Shown here: positions 32,354 to 41,265 of the stretch, one piece after another
How positions within the stretch are numbered: position 1 is the first letter of the stretch
Layout: the number at the start of each line of letters is the position of its first letter
Source of the DNA: Terriglobales bacterium
GTDB lineage: Bacteria > Acidobacteriota > Terriglobia > Terriglobales > Acidobacteriaceae
Direction: 5' to 3'
Length of the DNA: 46,654 nucleotides
Assembly: GCA_035457425.1 (NCBI GenBank)
Contig: DATIBR010000131.1
Coordinates: forward strand, 1 to 46,654
Position numbers and translations under genes: made by a program
The notes under the pieces: model-generated
What the model was told of the DNA's origin: nothing
Seen by the model: the letters and a program-made list of their open reading frames with translations, nothing else
The model's database searches: none

Positions 32354-33148
32354 TCACTCGGCGGCGACGGGATTTTTCAGCGTCCCGACGCCCGGGATGG
32401 TGACCTCGACCACGTCGCCGGGCTTCATGGGGCCGACGCCGGCGGGCGTGCCGGTGGTGATGAGATCGCCGGGGAGCAGCGTCATCACGCGGCTGACGGC
32501 GCGGATCACGAGCGCGACCGGGAAGATGAAATCTTTCGTGTTTCCGGACTGTTTAGTCTCGCCGTTCAGCTTGGTAGTGACTTGGACGGCGGTGGGGTCG
32601 AGGTCGTCGGTGACGATGGGGCCGACCGGACAGAAGGTGTCGAAGCCCTTGGCGCGGGTCCACTGCGCGTCCTTGTGCTGGAGGTCGCGGGCGGTGACGT
32701 CGTTCACGCAGGTGTAGCCGCGGATGTAGGGCTTCACGTCCTCGTCGTCGGCGAGGTTGCGGCAGCGGCGGCCGATGATCACCCCCAGCTCGCCTTCGTA
32801 GTCCACGCGCTCCGATATTTTCGGCAGCACGATGGTGGCGCCCGGCGCGATCACGGTCGAGGGCGCCTTGAGGAACGTCAGCAGCTCGGCGGGCGGTTCG
32901 TTGCCGAGCTCCTTGGCGTGGTCTTTGTAATTGCGGCCCACGCCGATGATCTTCGACGGCATGACGGGCGCGAGCAGCCTGGCCTGGTCGAGCGGGATGG
33001 CGGTGAGGTGGGCGCCGTTGGTGGCCACGCTGAAGCTCGCCACGTCTTCCGGCATGGTGAGCAGGCGTGTGATGACGTCCTTGCCTTCGAGGCGCTCGAT
33101 CATCCCCCAGGCGGGGCCACTCGGCGATTGGAAACGACAGTATCTCAT
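32354..33148 (-). CDS. fumarylacetoacetate hydrolase family protein
   Basis: 264 residues from the ATG at 33148. The frame remains open upstream to 33559, but that part is an artefact inside the fibronectin-type gene. FAH-fold enzymes hydrolyse, decarboxylate or isomerise acyl-pyruvates and other catabolic ring-cleavage products. Present are KIIGVGRNYKDHAKELG, FLKAPSTVIAPGATIVLP, the acidic metal motif YEGELGVIIGR with two Glu, and GYTCVNDVTARDLQ with the third acidic ligand. The TGTPAGVGPMKPGDVVEVTIPGVGTL terminus is canonical. Substrate is unknown. Its start overlaps the stop of the upstream lipoprotein gene by 4 bp, so the two are coupled. Confidence 0.93.
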   Translation of the reverse strand: MRYCRFQSPSGPAWGMIERLEGKDVITRLLTMPEDVASFSVATNGAHLTAIPLDQARLLAPVMPSKIIGVGRNYKDHAKELGNEPPAELLTFLKAPSTVIAPGATIVLPKISERVDYEGELGVIIGRRCRNLADDEDVKPYIRGYTCVNDVTARDLQHKDAQWTRAKGFDTFCPVGPIVTDDLDPTAVQVTTKLNGETKQSGNTKDFIFPVALVIRAVSRVMTLLPGDLITTGTPAGVGPMKPGDVVEVTIPGVGTLKNPVAAE

Positions 33149-34215
33149 TGCGGAACCTGCTCGCTCGCCTCCGGCGACTTCGCGCTCTCGTTGCCGCGCA
33201 GGTCGACCGCGGTCACGCTGTAGAAGTAGGTGCGGCCGGGCTGGAGGTCGCCGTCGCGGAAGGCGGGCGTCTTCACCACCTCGGTCGAGATCTTCCGGAG
33301 CTGGCCGCCTTCCTCGCGGCGATAGACGTGATAGCCGGCGAGGTCGGGGTCGGTGTTGGGCGCCCAGGTCAGGTCGATGAACTTCTGCTGTGCCAGGCCG
33401 GAGTAGACGGCCTGCACGCCCGAGGGCGCCGCTGGCGGGAAGCTGTCGTGCGCGAAGACCTCGACCGGCTGCGAGTCCTCGCCTTCCACCTCGACCGCGC
33501 CCGAGGACTGCTGGACGCGCGTGATGGGCGTGACGCGGTAGACGTAGGTCTTCTCCCACTCGGCGAGCTGGTCGGTGAGCTTGAGGTCGTAGTCGACGTC
33601 GGGCCGCGAGTCCGCGCGCCGGTCTTCGACGTCGGTGAGCACGGCTTCCTTCGCGGGCGGATCATCCTTCAGGCGGCGGCGGACGCGGAAGACGCAATCA
33701 GGCGCGGCGCAGCCCTGCATCGGGCGCCAGCGCAGCTCGGGGCCGTCGGGCGTGACGCGGCCACTTACCTGCGGCGCCGGGAAGGTGCGCGCGAGCGGCA
33801 CGCGGACCTGGTTGGAGAGGCCGGCGGAGCGGCCGCGGGAGTTCAGGACTTCGACCGCGTAGGTGGCGAAGGCCTCGCTCTGCTGGTCGGGCGCGAGCGT
33901 GTGGATGTAGGAGGCCTCCGCGCCGGGCTTGAAGAAGCCGGGCTGCAGGTCGCCGACGGCTTCGGAGCACTTGTCCATCGCGGGCTGGAGCGAGCGGCAG
34001 ACCTTGATCTCGCCGACGTGCTTCACCAGGGCGCCGTCGGTGGTCTTGGCGGGCGCGGTCCAGGTGAGCGTGACCTTGTCGCCCTTGCGCGTGGCCTTGA
34101 GGTCGGCGGGCGGCTGGGGCAGGTCGAGCGAGGGCGGCAGCGGCGCGCCCGGCACGCCGCATCCGGCGAGCAGCGCAGCAGCAGCGAGCATGAGGACGAC
34201 GACAGAGACTCGCAT
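33145..34215 (-). CDS. lipoprotein with fibronectin type III domains
   Basis: 356 residues. Lipoprotein signal peptide MRVSVVVLMLAAAALLAGC with Cys19. At least two fibronectin type III modules are visible: the first about 35-135 (PPADLKATRKGDKVTLTWTAPAK ... YAVEVLNSRGRSAGLSN) and the last about 262-352 (APSGVQAVYSGLAQQKFIDLTWAPNTDPDLAGYHVYRREE ... GRTYFYSVTAVDLRGNESAKS). A less typical middle module lies at about 145-255. Fn3 lipoproteins usually serve in surface binding or as assembly scaffolds, and no enzymatic domain is seen. It is the first gene of a coupled pair with the FAH hydrolase. Confidence 0.88.
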   Translation of the reverse strand: MRVSVVVLMLAAAALLAGCGVPGAPLPPSLDLPQPPADLKATRKGDKVTLTWTAPAKTTDGALVKHVGEIKVCRSLQPAMDKCSEAVGDLQPGFFKPGAEASYIHTLAPDQQSEAFATYAVEVLNSRGRSAGLSNQVRVPLARTFPAPQVSGRVTPDGPELRWRPMQGCAAPDCVFRVRRRLKDDPPAKEAVLTDVEDRRADSRPDVDYDLKLTDQLAEWEKTYVYRVTPITRVQQSSGAVEVEGEDSQPVEVFAHDSFPPAAPSGVQAVYSGLAQQKFIDLTWAPNTDPDLAGYHVYRREEGGQLRKISTEVVKTPAFRDGDLQPGRTYFYSVTAVDLRGNESAKSPEASEQVPQ

Positions 34216-34297
34216 GGGAAGCGCAACAGCGTATCAGAAGCGCCGCGTGAGACGAAGTATGGGCGCGGGACAGCTTCCGCGCCCACACGACCCGGAA

Positions 34298-35242
34298 TCA
34301 CGCCGCCGCAGGCGCGGGAGCCGCCGGGCCGAAGAAGCGCCGCCACGCCCAGCGCACGAGGCGCCACGCCACCCAGCCAGCCAGCAGCCACGTGCCGAGC
34401 CACAGCAGGATCGCCGGCAGGCGGAAGAGGATGGCGATCATCGTGTCGGCGTATCCCGCCAAGCCCTCGAGGCCGTCGTAGAACGACTCCTTCACGACCT
34501 GAAGCGGATGCCAGCGAAAAGCGCGCTCCATGATGGGCAGCTCGGGGCGCAGCGAGACCGAGATAGTCGCCATCTCGACGCGTTTCGAAAGCAATGCCAG
34601 CTCCGCCTGGGTGCGCTCGATGCGGCCACGCACGTCGGCGAGCTGTTGGGCCACTGCGAGCGTGTCCTTGATAGCGCCCGAACGCTGCATGATGGTGCGG
34701 TAGCTTTCCTCCTCCGCGCGGAAGTTGCGCAGCGAGGCTTCGAGGTCGACGTATTGCGCGGTGACGTCCGTGCTCTGGACGCTCTCGCTCTCAACGCGCA
34801 GACCGAGCGCGCGCAGGCTGCGCCGCATCGCATCGAGCCGCGCCGCGGGCACGCGGAGGACGACGTTGGCGCTGCGAGCGCTCGATTCCCAGCCGAGCAG
34901 CTCCGACTTCTCGATGTACCCGCCGGCCGAGGCCACCAGTTCCTCGATGCGGTCGAGGGTCCTGGCCGGGTCCTCCACCCGCATGTCGAGCGAGACCGTT
35001 TGGATGACTTTCCTGAATTCGGCCCTTCCGGCGCTCGGCAGGTCGGCAGCCGCCATTTCTTGTGTCGTGCGCATGCGCCCCAAGGCGAACGAGGAATTGG
35101 CTGAATGGCGCGCGCTGAGCAGGTTCGGTACTGAGATGGCGACCAGGACCGCCAGCAAGGCGAGCCCGACAAGAGCTCCGACGAGATAGTTCCGTTTGTG
35201 CGGGACAGGGGGATTCACTGCTGCTTGCGGAATGCTTTCCAC
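34298..35242 (-). CDS. DUF4349 domain-containing membrane protein
   Basis: 314 residues from a GTG with GGAGGAG just upstream. One N-terminal membrane helix (YLVGALVGLALLAVLVAISVPNL, 19-41) precedes an extracytoplasmic DUF4349 domain (about 75-245). That domain has VIQTVSLDMRVEDPARTLDRIEELVASAGGYIEKSE and the coiled-coil segment YVDLEASLRNFRAEEESYRTIMQRSGAIKDTLAVAQQLADVRGRIERTQAELALLSKRVEMATISVSL. A second membrane region lies near 270-300. DUF4349 proteins are widespread putative lipoproteins/membrane proteins without a known function. The C-terminal tail is Ala/Pro-rich. Confidence 0.87.
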   Translation of the reverse strand: MESIPQAAVNPPVPHKRNYLVGALVGLALLAVLVAISVPNLLSARHSANSSFALGRMRTTQEMAAADLPSAGRAEFRKVIQTVSLDMRVEDPARTLDRIEELVASAGGYIEKSELLGWESSARSANVVLRVPAARLDAMRRSLRALGLRVESESVQSTDVTAQYVDLEASLRNFRAEEESYRTIMQRSGAIKDTLAVAQQLADVRGRIERTQAELALLSKRVEMATISVSLRPELPIMERAFRWHPLQVVKESFYDGLEGLAGYADTMIAILFRLPAILLWLGTWLLAGWVAWRLVRWAWRRFFGPAAPAPAAA

Positions 35243-35397
35243 TTTCTCCTCCGTGCCGGTTTGCGCAGCCGGCCCTGTCTAAGAACGAGGGAGGCAGGGG
35301 AATTTGCACGCGAGCGCAGCCAAAAAATGGAGAGGTTGGAGGAGAGGCGCACCGACGGGCGCAGCCTTGGGAGACGGTTGCATTGTAACCCGAAACA

Positions 35398-35422
35398 AAT
35401 GCCCGGCCGAGGGCGGCCGGGC
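35398..35422 (-). terminator. terminator behind hslU
   Basis: On the minus strand, a perfect 9-bp stem GCCCGGCCG / CGGCCGGGC with a 4-nt CCCT loop is followed by ATTTGTTT. It lies 17 bp after the hslU stop. Its central GGCCGCCCTCGGCC is identical to the hairpin at 4950-4971. Confidence 0.7.
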
Positions 35423-35439
35423 GACAACTTCGTTGGGCG

Positions 35440-36837
<1,398 letters not shown>

Positions 36838-36841
36838 GCTT

Positions 36842-36869
36842 AGTCCACAGTCCACAGTCCACGGTCCAC
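36842..36869. repeat. four tandem 7-bp repeats between hslV and hslU
   Basis: AGTCCAC three times and GGTCCAC once, in a row, immediately 5' of the hslU ATG (4 bp away on the minus strand). The array replaces the normal ribosome-binding region and reads GTGGACT repeatedly on the coding strand. Confidence 0.8.
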
Positions 36870-36931
36870 AGTGGCCGGGCTCAAGAGAGTGTAATAAAAA
36901 TCAGGCGGCGCCGTTGGTCACGGCGTTCAAC

Positions 36932-37474
36932 TCACAGCTCCTCCACCGTCAGCGTGTCGTTGGTGTAGATGCAGATCTTGCCGGCGATGCGCATGGCCTC
37001 TTCGGCGATCTTGCGGGCGGGGAGGTCGGTGTTGTCGAGCAGGGCGCGGGCGGCGGCGAGCGCGTACTGCCCGCCGGAGCCGATGGCCGAGGCGTCGGAG
37101 TCGGGCTCGATGACGTCGCCCTGGCCCGAGACCAGGTACATGGATTCCTTGTCGGCGATGAGCAGCAGCGCCTCGAGATGGCGCAGCACCTTGTCAGTGC
37201 GCCACTCCTTGGCGAGCTCGACGGCGGCGCGGCCGAGGTTGCCGTGGTACTGGTCGAGCTTGCTCTCGAAGCGGGCGAAGAGCGAGAAGGCGTCGGCGGT
37301 GGAGCCGGCGAAGCCGGCGATGATCTTCTCGTTGTGCAACCGGCGGATCTTCTTGGCGGAGTGCTTGATGACGCTGTCGCCGAGCGTGACCTGGCCGTCG
37401 GCGGCCATGACGACGCTGCCGTTGCGGCGCACCGCCAGCACGGTGGTGGAGCGGACTAGACGGTTCGTTCGCAT
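36932..37474 (-). CDS. hslV: ATP-dependent protease subunit HslV
   Basis: 180 residues. HslV (ClpQ) is the threonine protease double ring of HslUV and degrades misfolded and short-lived proteins in the cytoplasm. The proteasome-beta fold signature [37 protein letters not shown] is at 10-46. Thr10 aligns with the catalytic N-terminal threonine, so the first nine residues (MRTNRLVRS) form a propeptide that must be removed. E. coli HslV loses only Met. [17 protein letters not shown] and the [17 protein letters not shown] motif are canonical. A perfect TATAAT on the coding strand (complement of 37489-37494) stands 14 nt ahead of the ATG. Confidence 0.97.
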   Translation of the reverse strand: MRTNRLVRSTTVLAVRRNGSVVMAADGQVTLGDSVIKHSAKKIRRLHNEKIIAGFAGSTADAFSLFARFESKLDQYHGNLGRAAVELAKEWRTDKVLRHLEALLLIADKESMYLVSGQGDVIEPDSDASAIGSGGQYALAAARALLDNTDLPARKIAEEAMRIAGKICIYTNDTLTVEEL

Positions 37475-37488
37475 GAGGACAATCCGCG

Positions 37489-37494
37489 ATTATA
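37489..37494 (-). promoter_or_regulatory. -10 element of the hslVU operon
   Basis: A perfect TATAAT on the minus strand, 14 nt before the hslV ATG; no good -35 is visible. Its last base lies on the edge of the palindromic repeat at 37494-37612, which places the repeat directly upstream of the core promoter. Confidence 0.5.
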
Positions 37495-37612
37495 TAGGGC
37501 TTCCTCCGCTCACGCTCATCCCGCCCTGCGGGACTCGCGTGTCGGTCGGAATGACAGTTCAATCGGGTTGTCATTCCGAGCGAGCGCGAAGCGCGAGTCG
37601 AGGAAGCCCTAT
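37494..37612. repeat. long palindromic repeat (TCATTCCGAG family, copy 4)
   Basis: The outer arms ATAGGGCTTCCTC (37494-37506) and GAGGAAGCCCTAT (37600-37612) are perfect over 13 bp. The inner arms CGGAATGACA (37547-37556) and TGTCATTCCG (37569-37578) are perfect over 10 bp. It runs from the hslV promoter into the stop codon of the UvrC-like gene. It shares the GTCATTCCGAGCGA motif with copy 1. Confidence 0.85.
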
Positions 37613-38793
37613 TGCGGCTCTTCCAGCGTCGGCTCGATGCGGAGCTGGCCGGCGGGCACCGACCACGAGCCTTCCTTCTCGCCACGAAACACGCGCGAGA
37701 CGCCGCGAACGATGCGCCGCATGGGCAGCTCGCCGGAGTCGTCGGCGAGGAAGAGTTCGCCGACGCGCTGCGTGCGGAAGACCCAGCGCTTGAGCAACGC
37801 GAGGTGCTCGACCAGTTCGCTCGCCGGGCCGGCGGCGGGATGCGGCGCGGCGTCGAGCGCGGCGAGGATGCGCGACTCCATCGAGAGGTGCTTGCCCTCG
37901 CCCTGGTCCTGCACGGGGAACGGCGTCGGGCCGGCCAGGCGTCCGGCTTCGAGCAGGAAGAACGCGACGCAGCCGCTTTCCGACGACGGCTGGATGATGA
38001 GGCCGCGAAGCAGGTCGAGGCGGCGTGCGATCTCGGGGCGCTGGTGCGCGGCGGCGTGGACTTTCTCGAGCCTGGCGTGGAGCGCGGCGGCCTGCTCGAA
38101 GGCCAGCTCGGCCGAGGCTTTCTCGCGCTCGGCCTCGAGTTCGCGAGTGAGCGACTCGCCGGCGGTATCGAGGAACCGGCGCACGCGCGCGACCTCTTCC
38201 ACGTAGGCCTCGTCGGTGCAACCCTGGAAGCAGGGCGCCAGGCACATCTTCATCTCGGAATAAATGCAGCCGGGGAACTGCGGGTCGGGGTTGAGGTCGA
38301 AGTCGCAGCGGCGCATCTTGAAGAGGTCGAGCGAGTCGTTGAGGAACTTCTCGGCGGCGGCGCGCGACTGGAACGGCCCGTAGAACTGCGACTTGCCTTT
38401 CAGGTTGGTGATGCGGCGCGTGACATAGGCGCGCGGGTAGGGGTTGTCGAGGTTCAGCTTCACCAGCGGTGCGGGGCGCAGCTTCAGCCGGTCGGCGTAG
38501 TCCTTGGGGAACTCGCGGCGCAGCGCCTGGTAGAGCGCCCAGCGCGACTCGAAATCGGAGCCGGTGAGCTGGTAGTCGATCGTCCGGACGCGGTCGCGCA
38601 GGTTCAGGCGCTTGGACTGGCCTTCGGGCGGAGCAAGCAAGCGCTTGAGGCGGCGGCGCAGGTCGGCGGTCTTCGAGACGTAGGGCTCGCTCCCTTCCTC
38701 GCCGCGCAGCGTGAAGACGGCGGGCTTGGCGGGCAGCGCCTCGAAGATGGCGGCGTCGCGCTCGGGCGAGAACTCGATGTGGACGGCTTCCAC
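37609..38793 (-). CDS. truncated UvrC-like protein (GIY-YIG-like and UVR domains only)
   Basis: 394 residues from a GTG. UvrC itself is about 600 residues. The N-terminal GIY-YIG-like domain (about 20-100) is degenerate: the GVY motif reads AVF (25-27), while YVSKTADLRRRL (38-49) keeps the second Tyr, the Lys and an Arg. A cysteine cluster, C-x12-C-x7-C-x3-C (MRRC ... PGC ... MKMC-LAPC), resembles the [4Fe-4S] ligands of UvrC. A UVR helical hairpin (ELEAEREKASAELAFEQAAALHARLEKVHA) follows at about 213-242. The RNase-H-type endonuclease and HhH2 domains of UvrC, needed for the 5' incision and DNA binding, are absent; the last 150 residues are unrelated. It is therefore a UvrC paralogue like Cho at most, or an accessory protein. 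The stop lies inside a palindromic repeat. Confidence 0.85.
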   Translation of the reverse strand: MEAVHIEFSPERDAAIFEALPAKPAVFTLRGEEGSEPYVSKTADLRRRLKRLLAPPEGQSKRLNLRDRVRTIDYQLTGSDFESRWALYQALRREFPKDYADRLKLRPAPLVKLNLDNPYPRAYVTRRITNLKGKSQFYGPFQSRAAAEKFLNDSLDLFKMRRCDFDLNPDPQFPGCIYSEMKMCLAPCFQGCTDEAYVEEVARVRRFLDTAGESLTRELEAEREKASAELAFEQAAALHARLEKVHAAAHQRPEIARRLDLLRGLIIQPSSESGCVAFFLLEAGRLAGPTPFPVQDQGEGKHLSMESRILAALDAAPHPAAGPASELVEHLALLKRWVFRTQRVGELFLADDSGELPMRRIVRGVSRVFRGEKEGSWSVPAGQLRIEPTLEEPQ

Positions 38794-38800
38794 GGCCTCA

Positions 38801-38879
38801 TTTCACCACGGAGGCACGGAGATCCACGGAGAAATGCGAAAAGAAAAATCTCCGTGTTCTCCGTGTCTCCGTGGTGAAA
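38801..38879. repeat. palindromic CACGGAG-type intergenic repeat
   Basis: The arms TTTCACCACGGAG (38801-38813) and CTCCGTGGTGAAA (38867-38879) are perfect over 13 bp. Internal CACGGAG units are repeated (GCACGGAGATCCACGGAGAAA against TCTCCGTGTTCTCCGTGTCTCC). It lies between the DnaC-like and UvrC-like genes, which share a strand, and is 8 bp ahead of the UvrC-like start. Confidence 0.85.
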
Positions 38880-38885
38880 AAGGGG

Positions 38886-39659
38886 TTACCGGAAGCTGGC
38901 GGACTTCACCTTCACGCGGAAGTCGTCGCCGTGCATCTCGACCAGCTTGCACATCTCGTGCAGGCGGGAGCGCATGCGCTCGGTGATGCGGTCGCCCAGG
39001 GTCTCGCGGCGGGCGGCGCGCTCGGCGGCGGAGCGGCCGCGCAGGTCGTGGCTGCCGCTGATGCCGGACTCGGCCTCGTCGGGGAAGTTGGTGGTGAAGA
39101 GCGTGGTCTTCTGCGCGTTGTAGCGGCGGTTGATGATGTCGGAGATGGTGTCCCACTTCCAGTCGGTGGGCTTGACGGCGCCGAGCTCGTCGATCAGCAG
39201 CACCTCGGTCTCGAACACCGGGCGGAGGATGTCCATCTCGGTCTCGGCGACGGAGGGGTTGAACGAGTTCTGGATGTCCTTGAGCAGCTCGCGGTAGTCG
39301 TAGAACAGGCAGCCGATGCTCTTGTCGCGCATGAGCAGCTTCAAGATGCCGACGGCGAGGTGCGTCTTGCCGACGCCGATGTCGCCGACGATCAGCAGGC
39401 CCTCGCGATGCACGGGGTACTCTTCGACGAAGCGGCGCGCGGCGAGCAGCCCGGAGGCGAGGGGCTGGCGGCCGAGCGTCTCGAAGTTCTCGAGCTCGCA
39501 GTGCTCGTAGCGCGCCGGGATGTGCGCGGCGGCAAGCAGGCGCTCGGCGCGGGCGGCGGTCTGGCAGTCGCAGCGCGCGACCTTGCGGGCGCCACCGTTG
39601 GCCACCGGCTTCCAGCCGGTGCCCTGGCAGAGCGGGCAGGTTTGTGGGCTTGCGCTCAC
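38886..39659 (-). CDS. DnaC/DnaI-like helicase-loader ATPase
   Basis: 257 residues from a GTG. The N-terminal zinc-binding motif has Cys8, Cys11, Cys30 and Cys32 (TCPLCQGTGWKPV ... ARCDCQ), as in DnaI-type loaders. The AAA+ domain has Walker A GDIGVGKTH at 92-100 and Walker B VLLIDELG at 153-160. Sensor-1 is TTNFPDE, and the arginine-finger region is GDRITERMRSRLHEMC. DnaC/DnaI proteins place the replicative helicase DnaB on DNA. Relatives such as IstB do this for transposases, but no transposase is nearby, so a chromosomal loader or a helper of unknown partner is preferred. No clear ribosome site precedes the start. Confidence 0.85.
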   Translation of the reverse strand: MSASPQTCPLCQGTGWKPVANGGARKVARCDCQTAARAERLLAAAHIPARYEHCELENFETLGRQPLASGLLAARRFVEEYPVHREGLLIVGDIGVGKTHLAVGILKLLMRDKSIGCLFYDYRELLKDIQNSFNPSVAETEMDILRPVFETEVLLIDELGAVKPTDWKWDTISDIINRRYNAQKTTLFTTNFPDEAESGISGSHDLRGRSAAERAARRETLGDRITERMRSRLHEMCKLVEMHGDDFRVKVKSASFR

Positions 39660-40014
39660 GAGAGTGTCTGCTTCGGACTGTACCGCCGCCGGGCGGAGGA
39701 AGCAATCGGGTGAATCCGCGAGGCCCTGTGCGATTCGGGGATTTGTTGTGGATGAGGTGGAAAACAGGGCCCAGTGCGGGGATGCATAGGTCCCTTCGCG
39801 GGCCGAAGCCCGCTCAGGACAGGTCGTCGGCAGGGGTCGGAAGGCCGCGGCCGAGGGCGGCGCGCCACAGGTTTATACCTTCAGGAGCTCAGGCCGGAGC
39901 TGCTGGAAAGGGGCATTCCGGCTGCCAAACCCCGCCCGGGGAGAGGCATCCAAGCAGCCGTAGTCCCGGATTCCAGCGGCGGACGCCGCGGCATGGGGAA
40001 AGGGTGCATTGGAC
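39660..40014. other. 355-bp intergenic region with DnaA-box-like sequence
   Basis: No ORF here resembles a protein family. The region separates divergent genes (DnaC-like and SYLF) and must hold both promoters. At 39747-39755 TGTGGATGA differs from the DnaA box TGTGGATAA at one base and is followed by GAGGTGGAAAACAGG. A small perfect hairpin GCGGGC-CGAA-GCCCGC is at 39798-39813. A weak -10-like TTTATACC lies near 39871. Nothing else is recognised. Confidence 0.5.
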
Positions 40015-40770
40015 ATGAAGAAACTGGTGGCAATTCTCATTTTGGCCGGCCTGCTCGCGGTCGCGGGCTGCTCGCAGCGCGAGAACAGCGCCTCGACGGG
40101 TGGCGCGGCGGCGCAGGGTGTGGCGCAGGGGCCGAAGGCGGAGGCGATCGACCGCCTCAACGACTCGGCGCAGATCCTCAAAGAGCTCACCGGAGCCCAG
40201 GACGCCGAGATCCCGGAGAGCGTGCTGAAAGACGCGAAGTGCGTGGCCATCGTGCCTTCGATGATCAAGGGCGGGTTCGTCTTCGGCGGCCAGCACGGGC
40301 GCGGCGTGGCGACTTGCCGCAACGGCAACTCCTGGAGCGCGCCGGCGTTCTTCACGCTGTCGGGCGGAAGCTGGGGCGCGCAGATCGGCGCCGAAGCGGT
40401 CGACGTCGTGATGCTGGTCATGAACGACCAAGGCATGAAGGACCTGATGAGCTCGAAGTTCAAGCTGGGCGCGTCGGGTTCGGTCGCGGCCGGACCGGTC
40501 GGCCGTGAGGCCTCCGCGAACACCGACATCTCCATGAAGTCGGGCATCCTGACCTACTCGCGTTCGCGCGGGCTGTTCGCGGGCTTGGACCTGAACGGCG
40601 CGGTCGTGCAGCAGGACGACGAGTCGCAGGACGCCTTCTATGGGAAGAACGTGAGCTTCGGCTCGATCCTGCAGGGCGCCAAGCCGGTGCCGGCGGACGC
40701 GCAGCCGTTCCTGGCCAGCGTGCGGCAGAGCTTCCGCGAAGCCAACGTGCAGGCGGGCGAGAAGCCGTAG
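40015..40770 (+). CDS. SYLF-domain lipoprotein
   Basis: 251 residues from the ATG at 40015; an in-frame TTG 6 bp earlier is less likely. Lipoprotein signal [19 protein letters not shown] with Cys19. The SYLF (DUF500/Ysc84) domain spans about 75-250: [117 protein letters not shown], and [15 protein letters not shown] domains bind phosphoinositides or membranes in eukaryotes; bacterial versions are exported lipoproteins of uncertain role. It ends in a strong terminator and appears monocistronic. Confidence 0.92.
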   Translation: MKKLVAILILAGLLAVAGCSQRENSASTGGAAAQGVAQGPKAEAIDRLNDSAQILKELTGAQDAEIPESVLKDAKCVAIVPSMIKGGFVFGGQHGRGVATCRNGNSWSAPAFFTLSGGSWGAQIGAEAVDVVMLVMNDQGMKDLMSSKFKLGASGSVAAGPVGREASANTDISMKSGILTYSRSRGLFAGLDLNGAVVQQDDESQDAFYGKNVSFGSILQGAKPVPADAQPFLASVRQSFREANVQAGEKP

Positions 40771-40785
40771 CCGGTCAGTCGTTTC

Positions 40786-40818
40786 AAGCGGCGAGCCTCG
40801 GCTCGCCGCTTTTCTTTT
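40786..40818 (+). terminator. rho-independent terminator of the SYLF gene
   Basis: An 11- to 12-bp perfect stem (AAGCGGCGAGC / GCTCGCCGCTT) with a 4-nt loop and a TTTCTTTT tract, 15 bp after the stop. The tract merges into the -35 element of the next gene. Confidence 0.9.
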
Positions 40819-40845
40819 GAGGCGCGCTTCCGCCGCGACTACAAT
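40817..40845 (+). promoter_or_regulatory. promoter of the ridA-like gene
   Basis: TTGAGG (40817-40822), a 17-bp spacer and TACAAT (40840-40845). The predicted start of transcription is near 40852, four bases before the ATG at 40856; there is no Shine-Dalgarno sequence. Confidence 0.65.
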
Positions 40846-40855
40846 CGGCAGCCTC

Positions 40856-41242
40856 ATGACACGCCAGAACATCTCCAGCGGAACTCCGTGGGAGCCGGTG
40901 GTCGGATATTCGCGCGCGGTGCGCGTCGGCAACATGGTGTGGGTCTCGGGGACGACCGCGACCGGCAAGGACGGCAAGCTGGTGCGCGGCGACGCCTACC
41001 GCCAGACCGTCCAGGCGCTGCGCAACATCCAGGACGCGCTCGAAAAAGCTGGCGCCACGCTGGCGGACGTGGTGCGCACGCGCATGTACGTGACCGACAT
41101 CTCGCAGTGGGAAGATGTCGGGCGCGCGCACGGCGAGTTCTTCGGCCAGATCCGCCCCGCGACCTCGATGGTCGAGGTCCAAGCGCTCATCGACCCCGCG
41201 ATGCTGGTGGAGATCGAGGCCGACGCGTACATCCAGGACTAG
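40856..41242 (+). CDS. RidA family (YjgF/YER057c/UK114) protein
   Basis: 128 residues from the ATG at 40856; the frame is open further upstream, but that part includes the promoter. RidA-type enzymes hydrolyse reactive enamine/imine intermediates such as 2-aminoacrylate; other subfamilies have different or unknown activities. Visible family features are [31 protein letters not shown] at the N-terminus, [47 protein letters not shown], and the signature [27 protein letters not shown] with the substrate-binding Arg. The amidohydrolase gene follows after 23 bp and is probably co-transcribed. Confidence 0.92.
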   Translation: MTRQNISSGTPWEPVVGYSRAVRVGNMVWVSGTTATGKDGKLVRGDAYRQTVQALRNIQDALEKAGATLADVVRTRMYVTDISQWEDVGRAHGEFFGQIRPATSMVEVQALIDPAMLVEIEADAYIQD

Positions 41243-41245
41243 AAC

Positions 41246-41264
41246 CCAACACAGAGGCACAGAG
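41246..41264 (+). repeat. half-unit of a CACAGAG-type repeat in the 23-bp spacer before the amidohydrolase
   Basis: AACACAGAGGCACAGAGAA carries two CACAGAG units 10 bp apart, and the repeat runs up to the start codon at 41266. It resembles one arm of the palindrome at 38801 but has no inverted partner nearby. GAGA/AGAGA could serve as a weak ribosome site. Confidence 0.5.
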
Positions 41265-41265
41265 A

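Noticed and set aside
32354-33559. 401-residue extended FAH protein, as a fusion
   Set aside because: The upstream part overlaps the fibronectin-type lipoprotein in another frame and lacks protein character. The ATG at 33148 with a 4-bp overlap is typical coupling.
38886-39659. IstB-type transposition helper
   Set aside because: No IstA transposase or terminal repeats are near. The N-terminal zinc-binding cysteines favour a DnaI/DnaC-like loader, although the families are related.
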